Assembly (NCBI GenBank): GCA_022508925.1
Contig: JAFLUF010000012.1
Span: 1 to 37,211 of the forward strand
From: Oscillospiraceae bacterium
GTDB lineage: Bacteria; Bacillota; Clostridia; Oscillospirales; Ruminococcaceae
Length of the DNA stretch: 37,211 nucleotides
Reading direction: 5' to 3'
How positions within the stretch are numbered: the first letter of the stretch is position 1; every line of letters starts with the position of its first letter. A program made the position numbers and the translations under genes. Under the pieces are notes generated by a model. It was not told where the DNA came from. It was given only the letters and a program-made list of their open reading frames with translations, and did not search any database. Positions 8,066 to 15,727 of the stretch are shown here, in pieces.

Positions 8066-8893
8066 ATGAGTGATCTGTTACGCGCGGGGTTTTACCGTTA
8101 CGGAAAAAGCGTCGTGTTCTGGTTAATGCTCATATTTTCGCTGATATTCGGGCTTATTATGGGAGCGACCGCGGACTCAAGCGGGTCGTTCAGCGGCGGC
8201 TCTTTTATGGTGCTTTTTCTGATAACAGCCATTCAGATATCCCTGATAGTCGGCACGGAATTCAGCAACGGTATCGTCCGCAATAAGCTGATAGCGGGTC
8301 ACGGCAAGGGAAAGGTGTTTTTATCCGAGCTGCTGCTTTCGCTGATTTTTATAACCGTACTGTTTATAGTGTATTACGGAGCATTCATTATTTTTAACGC
8401 CGATATATTCAGAAATACAGAAGCGGGAGACATTGCGGCGGTCGCTGTCGGAATATGGCTGATGCACCTGTCCTTTGCCGTGATATGCACGGCGGTCTGC
8501 TTTTTTATCCCGCACCATACGGCAATCGCGGCGATATTGAACATCATTCTCATCATTGTGATGCAGTTCGGTGCGCTTGAGCTGCGCTTAAAATTTGAAG
8601 AACCCGAACGCACCTATGTGTATCTTCCGAACGAAAAGACGGACAACGGACCCAATCCGTATTATATACCGCGGGACAGCGCGAAATATGCCGTGCTCCA
8701 CGCGGCTTATTATCTTATGCCCTGTGGGCAGTCAGTCGATTATAATTGGGCGCTGTCTGAGCTCTGGCATAAACGTCCGCCGAATGAAAAATATATGGAG
8801 GATCTTAAAACAGCGCCTGTGCATTCGCTCGCCGCGATAGGTCTGTTTACAGCCGCGGGACTTATTTATTTTCGCAGGAAGAATCTGAGATGA
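8066..8893 (+). CDS. ABC-2 type permease 2
   Basis: 275-residue membrane protein, paralogous to its neighbours: opening FYRYGKSVVFW, central TEFSNGIVRNKLIAGH and closing FRRKNLR correspond to the same places in permeases 1 and 3. About six helices, with a hydrophilic segment around 175-225 predicted outside. It begins 10 bp after permease 1 with GAGGTGGGG as ribosome site. It probably forms a heteromeric channel with the other permeases, driven by the ATPase at 6298; the stoichiometry cannot be inferred. Confidence 0.87.
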   Translation: MSDLLRAGFYRYGKSVVFWLMLIFSLIFGLIMGATADSSGSFSGGSFMVLFLITAIQISLIVGTEFSNGIVRNKLIAGHGKGKVFLSELLLSLIFITVLFIVYYGAFIIFNADIFRNTEAGDIAAVAVGIWLMHLSFAVICTAVCFFIPHHTAIAAILNIILIIVMQFGALELRLKFEEPERTYVYLPNEKTDNGPNPYYIPRDSAKYAVLHAAYYLMPCGQSVDYNWALSELWHKRPPNEKYMEDLKTAPVHSLAAIGLFTAAGLIYFRRKNLR

Positions 8894-8901
8894 GGTGAAA
8901 T

Positions 8902-9765
8902 ATGAGAAAGCTGTTACACGCGAATTTTTCGCGCCTTTTAAAATCAAAGATATTCTGGATATGCGGCGCAATTATCCTGGCGATCTCGGTCATCAACGCC
9001 TTTAACGCCGTAGGTTACGCTAACCGTTTATTGTATAACGGTAAGGCTTATATTGACGGGTTTATGTTTACCCTCGCGCCGTATACGGCGATATTTTCGG
9101 CGGTGTTTATAACCCTTTTCATCGGCACCGAGTACGCGGACAAAACTATAAGAAACAAGCTTATAATCGGTCACACGCGGACGAATATCTACCTTGCGGA
9201 CTTTATCATCTGTTTCGCCGGCAGCGTAATGCTGCTTGTGCTGTGGTTTGTCGGAATGCTTCCCGCTTTGTTTGATACCGACGGCTTTGAAATGGGCTTT
9301 TCGGGAGTTTTGAAATACTTTATTATCGCGGTAGGATTTACGGCGGTGTTCTGCTCGCTGTTTGTCATGATAGGAACGCTCGCGCCTAACAGAACGCTCG
9401 CTGTTGTGCTGGTTATGGCGTTCTGGTTCGCGCTGATATTTTTGGGAGACAATGTAGTTTATAAAATAATCAATCTCGATTTTGAGAAAATGTTTATTTT
9501 TGAAAACGGAAAATACACGATCATCGGAGAAGCGCGGGAGCAGCTTATCACCTACAGAATGTTATCAAGAATCAATCCGGCAGGACAGGCGTTGCTTATG
9601 GCGATGGTCGCTTACGGTAATCTTTCGTACAGTGGCGGCGATTTAACGTTCGACCTCGGACCATTGTATACAAGCTCTCTGCTTGACATCGTGTTTTCGA
9701 TCGTTATAACGGTAATTATCACGGCGGTCGGGATTTTCTTCTTCCGCAGAAAAGACTTTAAATAA
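8902..9765 (+). CDS. ABC-2 type permease 3
   Basis: 287-residue membrane protein with about six helices, opening FSRLLKSKIFW, central TEYADKTIRNKLIIGH and ending FFFRRKDFK, so it is the third paralogue of the set. It starts 9 bp after permease 2 behind GAGGTG. Three adjacent permeases for one ATPase recalls lantibiotic-immunity operons with two permeases, enlarged by duplication. The extracytoplasmic segment near residues 190-250 differs most from the sisters and could carry substrate specificity. Confidence 0.87.
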   Translation: MRKLLHANFSRLLKSKIFWICGAIILAISVINAFNAVGYANRLLYNGKAYIDGFMFTLAPYTAIFSAVFITLFIGTEYADKTIRNKLIIGHTRTNIYLADFIICFAGSVMLLVLWFVGMLPALFDTDGFEMGFSGVLKYFIIAVGFTAVFCSLFVMIGTLAPNRTLAVVLVMAFWFALIFLGDNVVYKIINLDFEKMFIFENGKYTIIGEAREQLITYRMLSRINPAGQALLMAMVAYGNLSYSGGDLTFDLGPLYTSSLLDIVFSIVITVIITAVGIFFFRRKDFK

Positions 9766-9777
9766 AGGAGCATCATA

Positions 9778-10653
9778 ATGGTTTACGTTCTGTTGTGCGT
9801 TTGTATTGCCGCGATTATCGCGATGGGCGTGAAGATATATTTTATGAGAAAAGCCGCGGAAGAAATAGCCGAAGCATTTGCCGACAGACTGAAAACCGAC
9901 ACAAACACGCTTATCGACATTTCAAGCCGCGACGGTAAAATGCGCGCTCTCGCCGACAGCATAAACCGCGAGCTTAAGATACTGCGCCGCGAGCATCACC
10001 TGTATACCCAAGGCGATAAGGAGCTTAAGACTGCCGTGACTAACATCTCGCACGATCTGCGGACTCCGCTTACGGCTGTCTGCGGCTATCTCGACGTTAT
10101 GAAGCGCATGGATATCCCCGAAAAGATGGGGGAGTATCTCGATATCATCACCGACCGCGCGGAGCTGATGAAACAGCTCACCGAGGAGCTTTTCGTGTAT
10201 TCCGTCATACTTTCGGCGGACGGGAAGTCCGAAAAAGAAGAGCTGTCTGTAAATCAGGTGCTTGAGGACAGTATTATGGGATACTACGCCGCCATGACCG
10301 AAAAAGGAATTACACCGAAAGTGCGGATAACCGAACGGAAGATCGTGAGAACGCTCAACCGCGCCGAGTTGTCGCGCGTGTTTTCAAATCTGCTGAACAA
10401 CGCTATAAAATACAGCGGCGGAGACCTGGAAATAACGCTGTCTGACGAGGGCGCCGTTACGTTTTCCAATACCGCCGAGGGGTTAAATCCCGTACAGGTA
10501 GAGCGGCTGTTTGACCGATTTTACACAGTTGAAACCGCGAGAAATTCCACGGGCTTGGGACTGTCTATCGCCAAAACGCTTGTCGAGCAATCGGGCGGAA
10601 GCATCACGGCGGAACACGTGAAAAACAGGCTGATAATCACAGTTATACTGTAA
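9778..10653 (+). CDS. Sensor histidine kinase with one membrane helix
   Basis: 291-residue kinase, last gene of the operon and the probable partner of the regulator at 5555. One N-terminal helix (about 2-22), no extracellular domain and no obvious HAMP; then a coiled linker, the H-box ISHDLRTPLTAV with His92, and an ATPase domain with N-box NLLNNAIKY and G2-box STGLGLSIAK. With no external sensor it probably reads membrane state or the transporter. Starts 12 bp after permease 3 with AAAGGAG. A strong terminator follows the stop. The regulator is encoded upstream of its own target promoter, not beside the kinase. Confidence 0.9.
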   Translation: MVYVLLCVCIAAIIAMGVKIYFMRKAAEEIAEAFADRLKTDTNTLIDISSRDGKMRALADSINRELKILRREHHLYTQGDKELKTAVTNISHDLRTPLTAVCGYLDVMKRMDIPEKMGEYLDIITDRAELMKQLTEELFVYSVILSADGKSEKEELSVNQVLEDSIMGYYAAMTEKGITPKVRITERKIVRTLNRAELSRVFSNLLNNAIKYSGGDLEITLSDEGAVTFSNTAEGLNPVQVERLFDRFYTVETARNSTGLGLSIAKTLVEQSGGSITAEHVKNRLIITVIL

Positions 10654-10659
10654 AAATGA

Positions 10660-10685
10660 CGCGCCGTATCAAACGGCGCGTTTTT
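10660..10685 (+). terminator. Terminator of the ABC/kinase operon
   Basis: CGCGCCGT (10660-10667) pairs with ACGGCGCG (10673-10680), loop of five, then TTTTT. It closes the 6298-10653 unit just after the kinase stop. Confidence 0.9.
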
Positions 10686-10729
10686 GTGTCATTCAGAATT
10701 AGTCGTATGGTATTTTTGCACAAAATTGT

Positions 10730-10849
10730 GTTAGTTATAACTAACGCTTTTTTGTTATACTCTACGAAAATCAGTTTTTTACCGAAATATCACTTGACAT
10801 TTCACTGCTTTTGGTGTAATATTGAGTAGGAGTTAAACGAGACTAACTC
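10730..10849 (+). promoter_or_regulatory. Promoter with two dyads, probably metal-regulated
   Basis: Promoter TTGACA (10794-10799)-17 bp-TAATAT (10817-10822). One perfect palindrome GTTAGTTATAACTAAC sits upstream (10730-10745). A related dyad GAGTTA-N8-TAACTC (10830-10849) covers the expected start point. The shape recalls DtxR/IdeR/MntR-type operators (TTAGG...CCTAA), which fits the FeoA-like ORF behind it; the identity of the repressor is inference. Confidence 0.55.
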
Positions 10850-10890
10850 GCAGACTTTTATACAAACCGAATTTACTTGGAGATGATATT

Positions 10891-11034
10891 ATGCCCCTTA
10901 CCTACGCGGAGATAGGAAAAAAGTGCGTTGTAAAAAAGATCGGCGAGACTGTCCGGGTAAAAAAACTCGGCGGCGAGGGCGCGGTAAGGCGCAGAATATC
11001 GGGAATTTCAAGAGTTAAAAATGCGGCAGCTTGA
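10891..11034 (+). pseudogene. Truncated FeoA-like ORF, remnant of a ferrous-iron uptake locus
   Basis: 47 codons with a GGAG ribosome site. FeoA is a small SH3-like cytoplasmic partner of the Fe(II) transporter FeoB, usually about 70-80 residues. Here MPLTYAEIGKKCVVKKIG looks like the opening of one clostridial FeoA type and IGETVRVKKLGGEGAVRRRI like the opening of a second type, run together at a shared KKIG/IG. The chain then leaves the family after RRRI and ends within the terminator of the opposite-strand operon. The likely history is two tandem feoA genes fused by deletion, then cut by a rearrangement that brought in the 11053-14899 genes. No feoB follows. A functional micro-protein is not excluded. 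Confidence 0.6.
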
Positions 11035-11046
11035 AAACTGCCGCAT
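11016..11046 (-). terminator. Terminator of the 14899-to-11053 operon
   Basis: ATGCGGCAG (11021-11029) pairs with CTGCCGCAT (11038-11046); on the minus strand the stem is followed by a T run (11020-11016). It overlaps the last codons of the FeoA-like remnant. Confidence 0.85.
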
Positions 11047-11052
11047 ATAAAT

Positions 11053-11691
11053 TTATCTTACCTTTTCGAGTTTACCTTTATCCATCTCGCAGACCGTATC
11101 GCAAAGCACGTCAATATCCTCAGCCGAATGCGAGGCAATTAAAATCGTTTTACCTTGTGATTTCAGGTCGAGAAGATATTGCCGCATATCCTTAACTCCG
11201 TCTTTATCCAAGCCGTTCATCGGCTCGTCGAGAATGAGCAGGTCGGGGTTTTCCATTATCGCCTGTGCAAGCCCTAAACGCTGGCGCATACCGAGCGAAT
11301 ATTTGCCGACGTGCTTCCTATCATCGGGATTCAGACCGACGCTTGAAATTGCGGTTCGTATCTCTTCTTTGCCGATCTTATCAGATATCTTCGCAAGAAA
11401 TTTCAGGTTGTTAAAACCCGAATAATTCGGCAGAAATCCGGGAGTTTCGATTATCACGCCAACGTTTTTGGGAATATCGATATCTTTGCCGACTATCTTG
11501 TCGTTAACGCGAATCTCGCCGATCTTATAAGGCACTATCCCGCAGATGCATTTCATCAGCATTGTTTTGCCCGAGCCGTTGCGCCCGATAAGACCGTGAA
11601 TCTTTCCCTGCTCAAAATCCACCGATATATTGTCAAGCACGGTCGCTTCCTTGAACTTTTTCGTGAGGTTTTTAATTTCGATCGCGTTCAT
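11053..11691 (-). CDS. ABC transporter ATP-binding protein of the island operon
   Basis: 212-residue ATPase, a minimal nucleotide-binding domain with almost no C-terminal extension. Walker A is GRNGSGKT, the signature YSLGMRQRLG and Walker B LLILDEPMNGLDKDG; the H-loop is IASHS. It resembles the ATPases that serve bacteriocin export or immunity. It is the last gene of a unit that begins with a small secreted protein (14899) and a lipoprotein (14397), so a job in exporting or surviving that product is reasonable. Two bases separate it from the permease stop upstream, and a terminator follows. Confidence 0.9.
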   Translation of the reverse strand: MNAIEIKNLTKKFKEATVLDNISVDFEQGKIHGLIGRNGSGKTMLMKCICGIVPYKIGEIRVNDKIVGKDIDIPKNVGVIIETPGFLPNYSGFNNLKFLAKISDKIGKEEIRTAISSVGLNPDDRKHVGKYSLGMRQRLGLAQAIMENPDLLILDEPMNGLDKDGVKDMRQYLLDLKSQGKTILIASHSAEDIDVLCDTVCEMDKGKLEKVR

Positions 11692-11693
11692 GA

Positions 11694-12551
11694 TTACTCC
11701 TTAAAATCAAAATTTTTCTTTCTTCCAAAAACAAATACCCCGACGATCAGAAATATGATCAACGCCGACAAAACGCTTACGCAATACGTAAAAGACGGAT
11801 TTGTCGTTAAACCTCCGACATCAACTCTATCGAGTGTGTTCCATGAAATCGGCGAGAATTTGCGAAACCGTCCCATTCCGAATGTTTCTTTTACAGCAAA
11901 CGCCCAGACCACAAAAGCAAACGAGGACACTATGCCGATATAGCGGTTCTGAGTTACTAAGTTAAGGAAAAATATGACCATTCCAAGAAAAATTCCCGCG
12001 AACCATGACAGCAAAAATGTAAAAAAGCAAGCCTGAGGCGGCGTAAAATATTCAACGACTATCAATGATATCTCAATTCTCGGCACTTCAGCAGGCATGA
12101 CCACGCCGCCGTTCGCGAGCGTATAAAAGGTTCTTCCCCAATCGGAAGAAAAATCCGCGATGAATACTGTTGATAAAACAGACAGCAAAAATATAAACAA
12201 ATAATATACCGCGCTCGCGGCGATTATGTATAAGATCTGTCCGCACAGCCATTTCATCCGCGTTGTTCTCATCATCACAAAGGTCTGGTTTTTGTCGACA
12301 AACGGCGCGTCGCAGAACATCAGAACCACAGGCAGCGTGTAAACCAGCTTCATATAACGGCTTGAATAAAGGAAAGGAAATATCCACAACGACACATCCG
12401 AGTTTAACGCCGCGGCGTTTTTATGCACGTTGTCCGCGTAAATTATGGTCATTATGATCAGCAGCGCGGCGATCGTCCACATTCTGTAATCCGTCGCCCA
12501 TTTGCGGAAATTCTGCGCGCATATCGAAATAACTGATTTAACCGAGCTCAT
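11694..12551 (-). CDS. Membrane protein, probable ABC permease subunit A
   Basis: 285-residue protein with about six membrane helices. No motif names a family, but size, topology and position next to an ATPase indicate a permease subunit. A loop near residues 120-155 between helices may be extracytoplasmic. The ATG at 12551 lies six bases after AGAAGG and overlaps the end of the preceding permease gene; a slightly longer form from 12569 is less likely. With the 247-residue permease upstream it would form a heterodimer on the short ATPase. Confidence 0.8.
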   Translation of the reverse strand: MSSVKSVISICAQNFRKWATDYRMWTIAALLIIMTIIYADNVHKNAAALNSDVSLWIFPFLYSSRYMKLVYTLPVVLMFCDAPFVDKNQTFVMMRTTRMKWLCGQILYIIAASAVYYLFIFLLSVLSTVFIADFSSDWGRTFYTLANGGVVMPAEVPRIEISLIVVEYFTPPQACFFTFLLSWFAGIFLGMVIFFLNLVTQNRYIGIVSSFAFVVWAFAVKETFGMGRFRKFSPISWNTLDRVDVGGLTTNPSFTYCVSVLSALIIFLIVGVFVFGRKKNFDFKE

Positions 12552-13281
12552 TCTGCACCTTCTTTTCAACCGTTTTTACAAATAATATTCCGCAAACTGC
12601 CGATAAACCGCCAAAAACCAGAAGCACATAAACTATCGCTCCGACAAGAGGAAAATCAAAATATGACATGGAAAGTCCCATAAGGTTGAATTGATACGGC
12701 AGCTGCTCGGTCACGCGTTCAAACGCGTGGCTGAAAATAAACGGCGAGCCTATGGCGATATATTTGCTCGGAAAGAACGCGGACAGCGTCATTCCCATAA
12801 CAGCCCACATCGCGCAGGAAAGAGCGAAAGTGAAGAAATAGCATACCAGCGATAAAAACGGCAAGCCCATATTCACAAATTCGATGAATGCTGCCCATGT
12901 GTTGGCGCCGGTGTAAAATGTCTTTGAAATACTTGATATCCCCGCGAAAACAACAAGCGGAACAAATACCGTCATAAGCGCCGATATAAAACAAACCGTG
13001 ACATTTGAAACCGCGTAGCTCAGCGCGCTTTTTCTGCTTACGCAATTTATGATGGCATTGGAATTCCACTCGTCTGCAAAATTCGCGGCAAACGGGATAG
13101 CTCCGAACACAATAAACGCTTTGCGAAAGCTCTGGATTTCAAGCATCAGATGCATATCCATAACAACGTCCCCGCCTCGCACAAACTCGTTTTTGCTCAG
13201 AAGGCACAAGCAGAAAACCCCTGTCAGCCCCGCGTATAAAAAAGGAGAACGCAGCAGCTTGAAAAAATATGATCTCAGCAT
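12538..13281 (-). CDS. Membrane protein, probable ABC permease subunit B
   Basis: 247-residue protein with about six hydrophobic segments. The N-terminus SYFFKLLRSPFLYAG has the cytoplasmic amphipathic opening common to ABC-2 permeases. It starts directly behind the stop of the lipoprotein gene with no intervening base and ends inside the next permease, so these genes are tightly co-translated. Function is inferred from position: transport linked to the secreted protein at the head of the operon. Confidence 0.8.
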   Translation of the reverse strand: MLRSYFFKLLRSPFLYAGLTGVFCLCLLSKNEFVRGGDVVMDMHLMLEIQSFRKAFIVFGAIPFAANFADEWNSNAIINCVSRKSALSYAVSNVTVCFISALMTVFVPLVVFAGISSISKTFYTGANTWAAFIEFVNMGLPFLSLVCYFFTFALSCAMWAVMGMTLSAFFPSKYIAIGSPFIFSHAFERVTEQLPYQFNLMGLSMSYFDFPLVGAIVYVLLVFGGLSAVCGILFVKTVEKKVQNELG

Positions 13282-14397
13282 TTAATATCTCCCGTATCTT
13301 ATACCCGTTTCCACATAGTAATAGTCTGCGTTGTCAAAATATAAATGAAAACTCGTGTCACCGGCGGTATAATACCCCTTAAAGCACCATGCAGGCGTAA
13401 AAACTATTTCAAAATCGACTCCATCACCCTCGATATCGAGCGGAATGTACTCGAGCGTACATTCTGTAAAGAATGTCGGATGATTAATAGTCCGTTTTGA
13501 GTAATAATCGATCATGGCGTTTGAAGCGTATTCCGCGTTGAATTTAAAGTCAGCCGCTCCCGCGTTTTCCGACACAACACCATACGTCGTGGTGACATTG
13601 AGGTATAAAATTCCTTCTTTTATAACAAAAACGGTGACCATCGGTCCGATAATCGTTCTGCCCGAAGAAAGCGTTCTTATTTCAAATGTGGAAAGATCTA
13701 TTCCGTTAACATTAAACGGATATTTAAGTACATATACCCCTTCGTCCTCCGTCCACGGGTAATATTCAGCCGTGTCTTTAAGAAATCCGCCGTGTTCTTC
13801 CAGAAAAGCATTTCCCATTTCGGGGGTAACAGTTATTATATAAGGCTCCGCGTAATTTTTAAAGCCTGCCTTGTCAAGAACATCATTGGCAAGCTGTACC
13901 GCGTCCCGGCGCGGGAATGATTTTAATTCCTCGCTGCTCGAATGGCAGATATCGCCGTAATGATCCCCAAGCGCTTCAAAATTCTTCAGTCTGTCAGCTA
14001 TACCGCCGTTTCTGAAAGTAAAAGTGGAGGGATAAATTGACAATACGCTATCGTCCGATGTGTTATAGAGCGTCAGATTACCCTGTACTTTTTCGCTTGT
14101 AATTGTTTTATCGCTTAAAAAGACATTTTTCAGTAGCTCGGCGTCCGTCTTTTTGGCTTTGAGCTTTATTTTGGGCGCCTGCGTCGGAAGAGCCGCCGAA
14201 ATAACATAATCAAAAGTGACATTATCGACCTTCCGGTTTACGTCTATATCGACAGTGGGCGCGGAGTAACCGCCGCTGTTGTTTTCGCCGACAGGCTGAG
14301 ATGTGCCGGGTATTTCCTTTTCACCCGTTGGAAAACATCCGGCAAGGAGAACAGACGCAGTCAGTATTAATGTCAGAAATTTAAGCTTAGGTTTCAT
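13282..14397 (-). CDS. Lipoprotein of unknown function in the island operon
   Basis: 371 residues with a lipoprotein signal peptide (hydrophobic core, lipobox LLAGC with Cys20), then a Pro/Gly/Ser-rich linker to about residue 50 and a large mixed alpha/beta extracellular part. The family is not recognised. The ribosome site AAGGTGG is well placed. It lies between the secreted protein (14899) and the permeases, where bacteriocin clusters often carry an immunity or substrate-binding lipoprotein. Substrate binding or self-protection are the obvious guesses. Overall similarity to other clostridial lipoproteins of unknown function is suspected but cannot be verified here. Confidence 0.78.
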   Translation of the reverse strand: MKPKLKFLTLILTASVLLAGCFPTGEKEIPGTSQPVGENNSGGYSAPTVDIDVNRKVDNVTFDYVISAALPTQAPKIKLKAKKTDAELLKNVFLSDKTITSEKVQGNLTLYNTSDDSVLSIYPSTFTFRNGGIADRLKNFEALGDHYGDICHSSSEELKSFPRRDAVQLANDVLDKAGFKNYAEPYIITVTPEMGNAFLEEHGGFLKDTAEYYPWTEDEGVYVLKYPFNVNGIDLSTFEIRTLSSGRTIIGPMVTVFVIKEGILYLNVTTTYGVVSENAGAADFKFNAEYASNAMIDYYSKRTINHPTFFTECTLEYIPLDIEGDGVDFEIVFTPAWCFKGYYTAGDTSFHLYFDNADYYYVETGIRYGRY

Positions 14398-14426
14398 TGT
14401 TTACCACCTTAAACAGAAAGTATTGA

Positions 14427-14469
14427 GAAAATGCGCAAAGCAAGAAATGTCAGTACTTTGCGCATTTTC
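14427..14469 (-). terminator. Long hairpin between the secreted-protein gene and the lipoprotein gene
   Basis: GAAAATGCGCAAAG (14427-14440) and CTTTGCGCATTTTC (14456-14469) form a perfect 14-bp stem with a 15-base loop. No separate T run follows, so it may act as a partial terminator or as a stabilising 3-prime end that lets the secreted protein be made in excess over the four genes downstream. Confidence 0.65.
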
Positions 14470-14494
14470 ATGCCATAAGAATAATCTCAGATGT

Positions 14495-14899
14495 TTACGG
14501 AGCCCATATTCCGGTTATATTCGTATCGAATGAGGATTCGGCATGCAAATAAAAAGCCCCAAACGCATCCTGCTCGGCTCCACTGCTATAAGGCAATGAT
14601 GTGCGCTTATTGTTTTCGGTCACCTGCTTAGTTTCTGTAAGTTGGCGACCATAGTTATCATCGGGAGAGGTCCAGACGGAGAAATAAATTGGTTTGTTTG
14701 AAAAGGCGCCTGTGTATACTCTTACTATGGCAGGGTCGTTAAATGAATCATCTTTTTGGCCCTCCTGGGTAAACACATTATTCTCGTATGCACTAAACTC
14801 TAATGCAAAATTATAGTTTGCAGCAAAAGCTGTTGCGCTGACCGCGCTCATACTTACCGCAGCAACTGCCGCAGCAACGATTTTCTTAACTTTTGTCAT
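14495..14899 (-). CDS. Small secreted protein, candidate bacteriocin-like or signalling product
   Basis: 134-residue precursor with a clear Sec signal peptide (KK, hydrophobic stretch, cleavage at AFA-A near residue 27), giving a mature protein of about 107 residues without cysteine. The mature part is rich in aromatic and Asn/Ser/Thr residues, has a GAFYLHAESS segment and ends in GIWAP. I do not recognise the family. Gene order (small Sec-exported protein, lipoprotein, permeases, ATPase) resembles lactococcin-972-type and similar bacteriocin loci, but the sequence is not an evident lactococcin. Start is fixed by AAGGAGG. Its promoter shares architecture with that of the AHH toxin at 16683. 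Confidence 0.78.
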   Translation of the reverse strand: MTKVKKIVAAAVAAVSMSAVSATAFAANYNFALEFSAYENNVFTQEGQKDDSFNDPAIVRVYTGAFSNKPIYFSVWTSPDDNYGRQLTETKQVTENNKRTSLPYSSGAEQDAFGAFYLHAESSFDTNITGIWAP

Positions 14900-15297
14900 A
14901 AAATGTCCTCCTTAAAAAGTCTTGCGGGTAGTTATCCCACTTTTTCATTCATTGAAATTTGATACTCTGTGATGATCGGTCACAGACATATCAATTAAAC
15001 TTTCTTCAAAGGTCGACCTTTAGAAAATTATACCACCAAAAATTTCATTTTTCAATATAGATTGCGCAAGATGTCAATATTTAGCGCAAGATGTAATTTT
15101 TTCATCTAATCTCAAAAAACACTTAATTCTATTTATATTAAGTATACAATAAACTTATTAATATGTCAATAGCAAATACCAATATATCATTGTTATATTT
15201 TTACTAAATATAAATATATCTCTGGTTGGATTTTTGTTAAAAAGATGTAAAATAATAATATAAGGTAATGATATGTTTTACAAAGAGGAGTAAAAAA
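14900..15297. other. AT-rich divergent control region
   Basis: About 400 bases without a gene. The left part is the long leader (about 120 nt) and promoter of the secreted-protein gene with its tandem boxes. The right part (15100-15297) is extremely AT-rich and must hold the promoter of the XRE gene; candidates such as TTGTTA-16-TAATAT near 15235-15262 are weak. The leader contains CTGTGATGATCGGTCACAG (about 14967-14985), a small hairpin. Confidence 0.6.
15027..15094 (-). promoter_or_regulatory. Promoter with tandem ACATCTTGCGC boxes, secreted-protein gene
   Basis: On the minus strand two identical boxes ACATCTTGCGC (15094-15084 and 15074-15064) have a 20-bp period, then 8 bp, -35 TTGAAA (15055-15050), 17 bp and -10 TATAAT (15032-15027). 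Box spacing by about two helical turns upstream of -35 is typical of LytTR-class (AgrA, ComE) regulators. The same layout recurs at 16797-16864. Confidence 0.8.
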
Positions 15298-15630
15298 ATG
15301 AACGATATATTATGCGGAATCGGAGGTCGTCTTAAAGAGTGGAGAAAAGCAAATCGAATGACACAGGCAGAAACCGCCGAACTTTTAGAGATGTCTTTAA
15401 ACTTTTACGGCGATATTGAACGCGGCAAATGCAGGCTTTCCATTGAAAAAATAATCCTTGTTTACGATAAGCTGGGAATTGATCCAACATATCTGCTAAC
15501 AGGCACTAAGAGCCCTACCGTCGGATTTTATGATATAATTAAGGACTGCCCCAAGGACAAGATTTTCGATATGGAACAGATAGTCAGATACGCAAGTAAC
15601 TTGTATAGAAAAAACAATAAAAATGATTAA
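15298..15630 (+). CDS. XRE-family helix-turn-helix regulator
   Basis: 110-residue protein with an N-terminal Cro/C1-type HTH (about 10-67: RLKEWRKANRMTQAETAELL, then YGDIERGKCRLS as recognition and dimer part). The C-terminal 40 residues are unassigned. Start at ATG 15298 behind GAGGAG with 7-base spacing. Its stop overlaps the ATG of a ruined response regulator by 8 bp, so the two were once an operon. It may regulate the island, possibly the shared promoters; the direct-repeat boxes fit a LytTR protein better than an XRE dimer, which usually prefers dyads. Confidence 0.85.
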   Translation: MNDILCGIGGRLKEWRKANRMTQAETAELLEMSLNFYGDIERGKCRLSIEKIILVYDKLGIDPTYLLTGTKSPTVGFYDIIKDCPKDKIFDMEQIVRYASNLYRKNNKND

Positions 15631-15727
15631 AATTGCAGTATGTGACGATGATATTCACTCATGACAAATAGATTCCGTTTTTTAGTCACTAATATATTAC
15701 AGAGCTGATGGAATAAAAATTAACATA
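15623..15727 (+). pseudogene. Remnant of a LytTR/AgrA-class response regulator
   Basis: The ATG overlaps the XRE stop (ATGATTAA) and begins MIKIAVCDDDIHS, the CDD-type opening of AgrA/LytTR-class receivers. Codon 14 is TGA (15662-15664). The same frame continues with QIDSVF, a TAG (15683-15685), then SLIYYRADGIKINI, which still reads like the next receiver elements before similarity ends at about 15727. Two in-frame stops and the loss of everything beyond about 35 residues make it a clear pseudogene. It was probably the activator for the tandem boxes on both sides. Confidence 0.72.

Noticed and set aside
14495-14899. Lactococcin 972 precursor
   Set aside because: Gene order is similar, but length, residue pattern and the missing lactococcin core do not match; I keep only a general bacteriocin-like suspicion.
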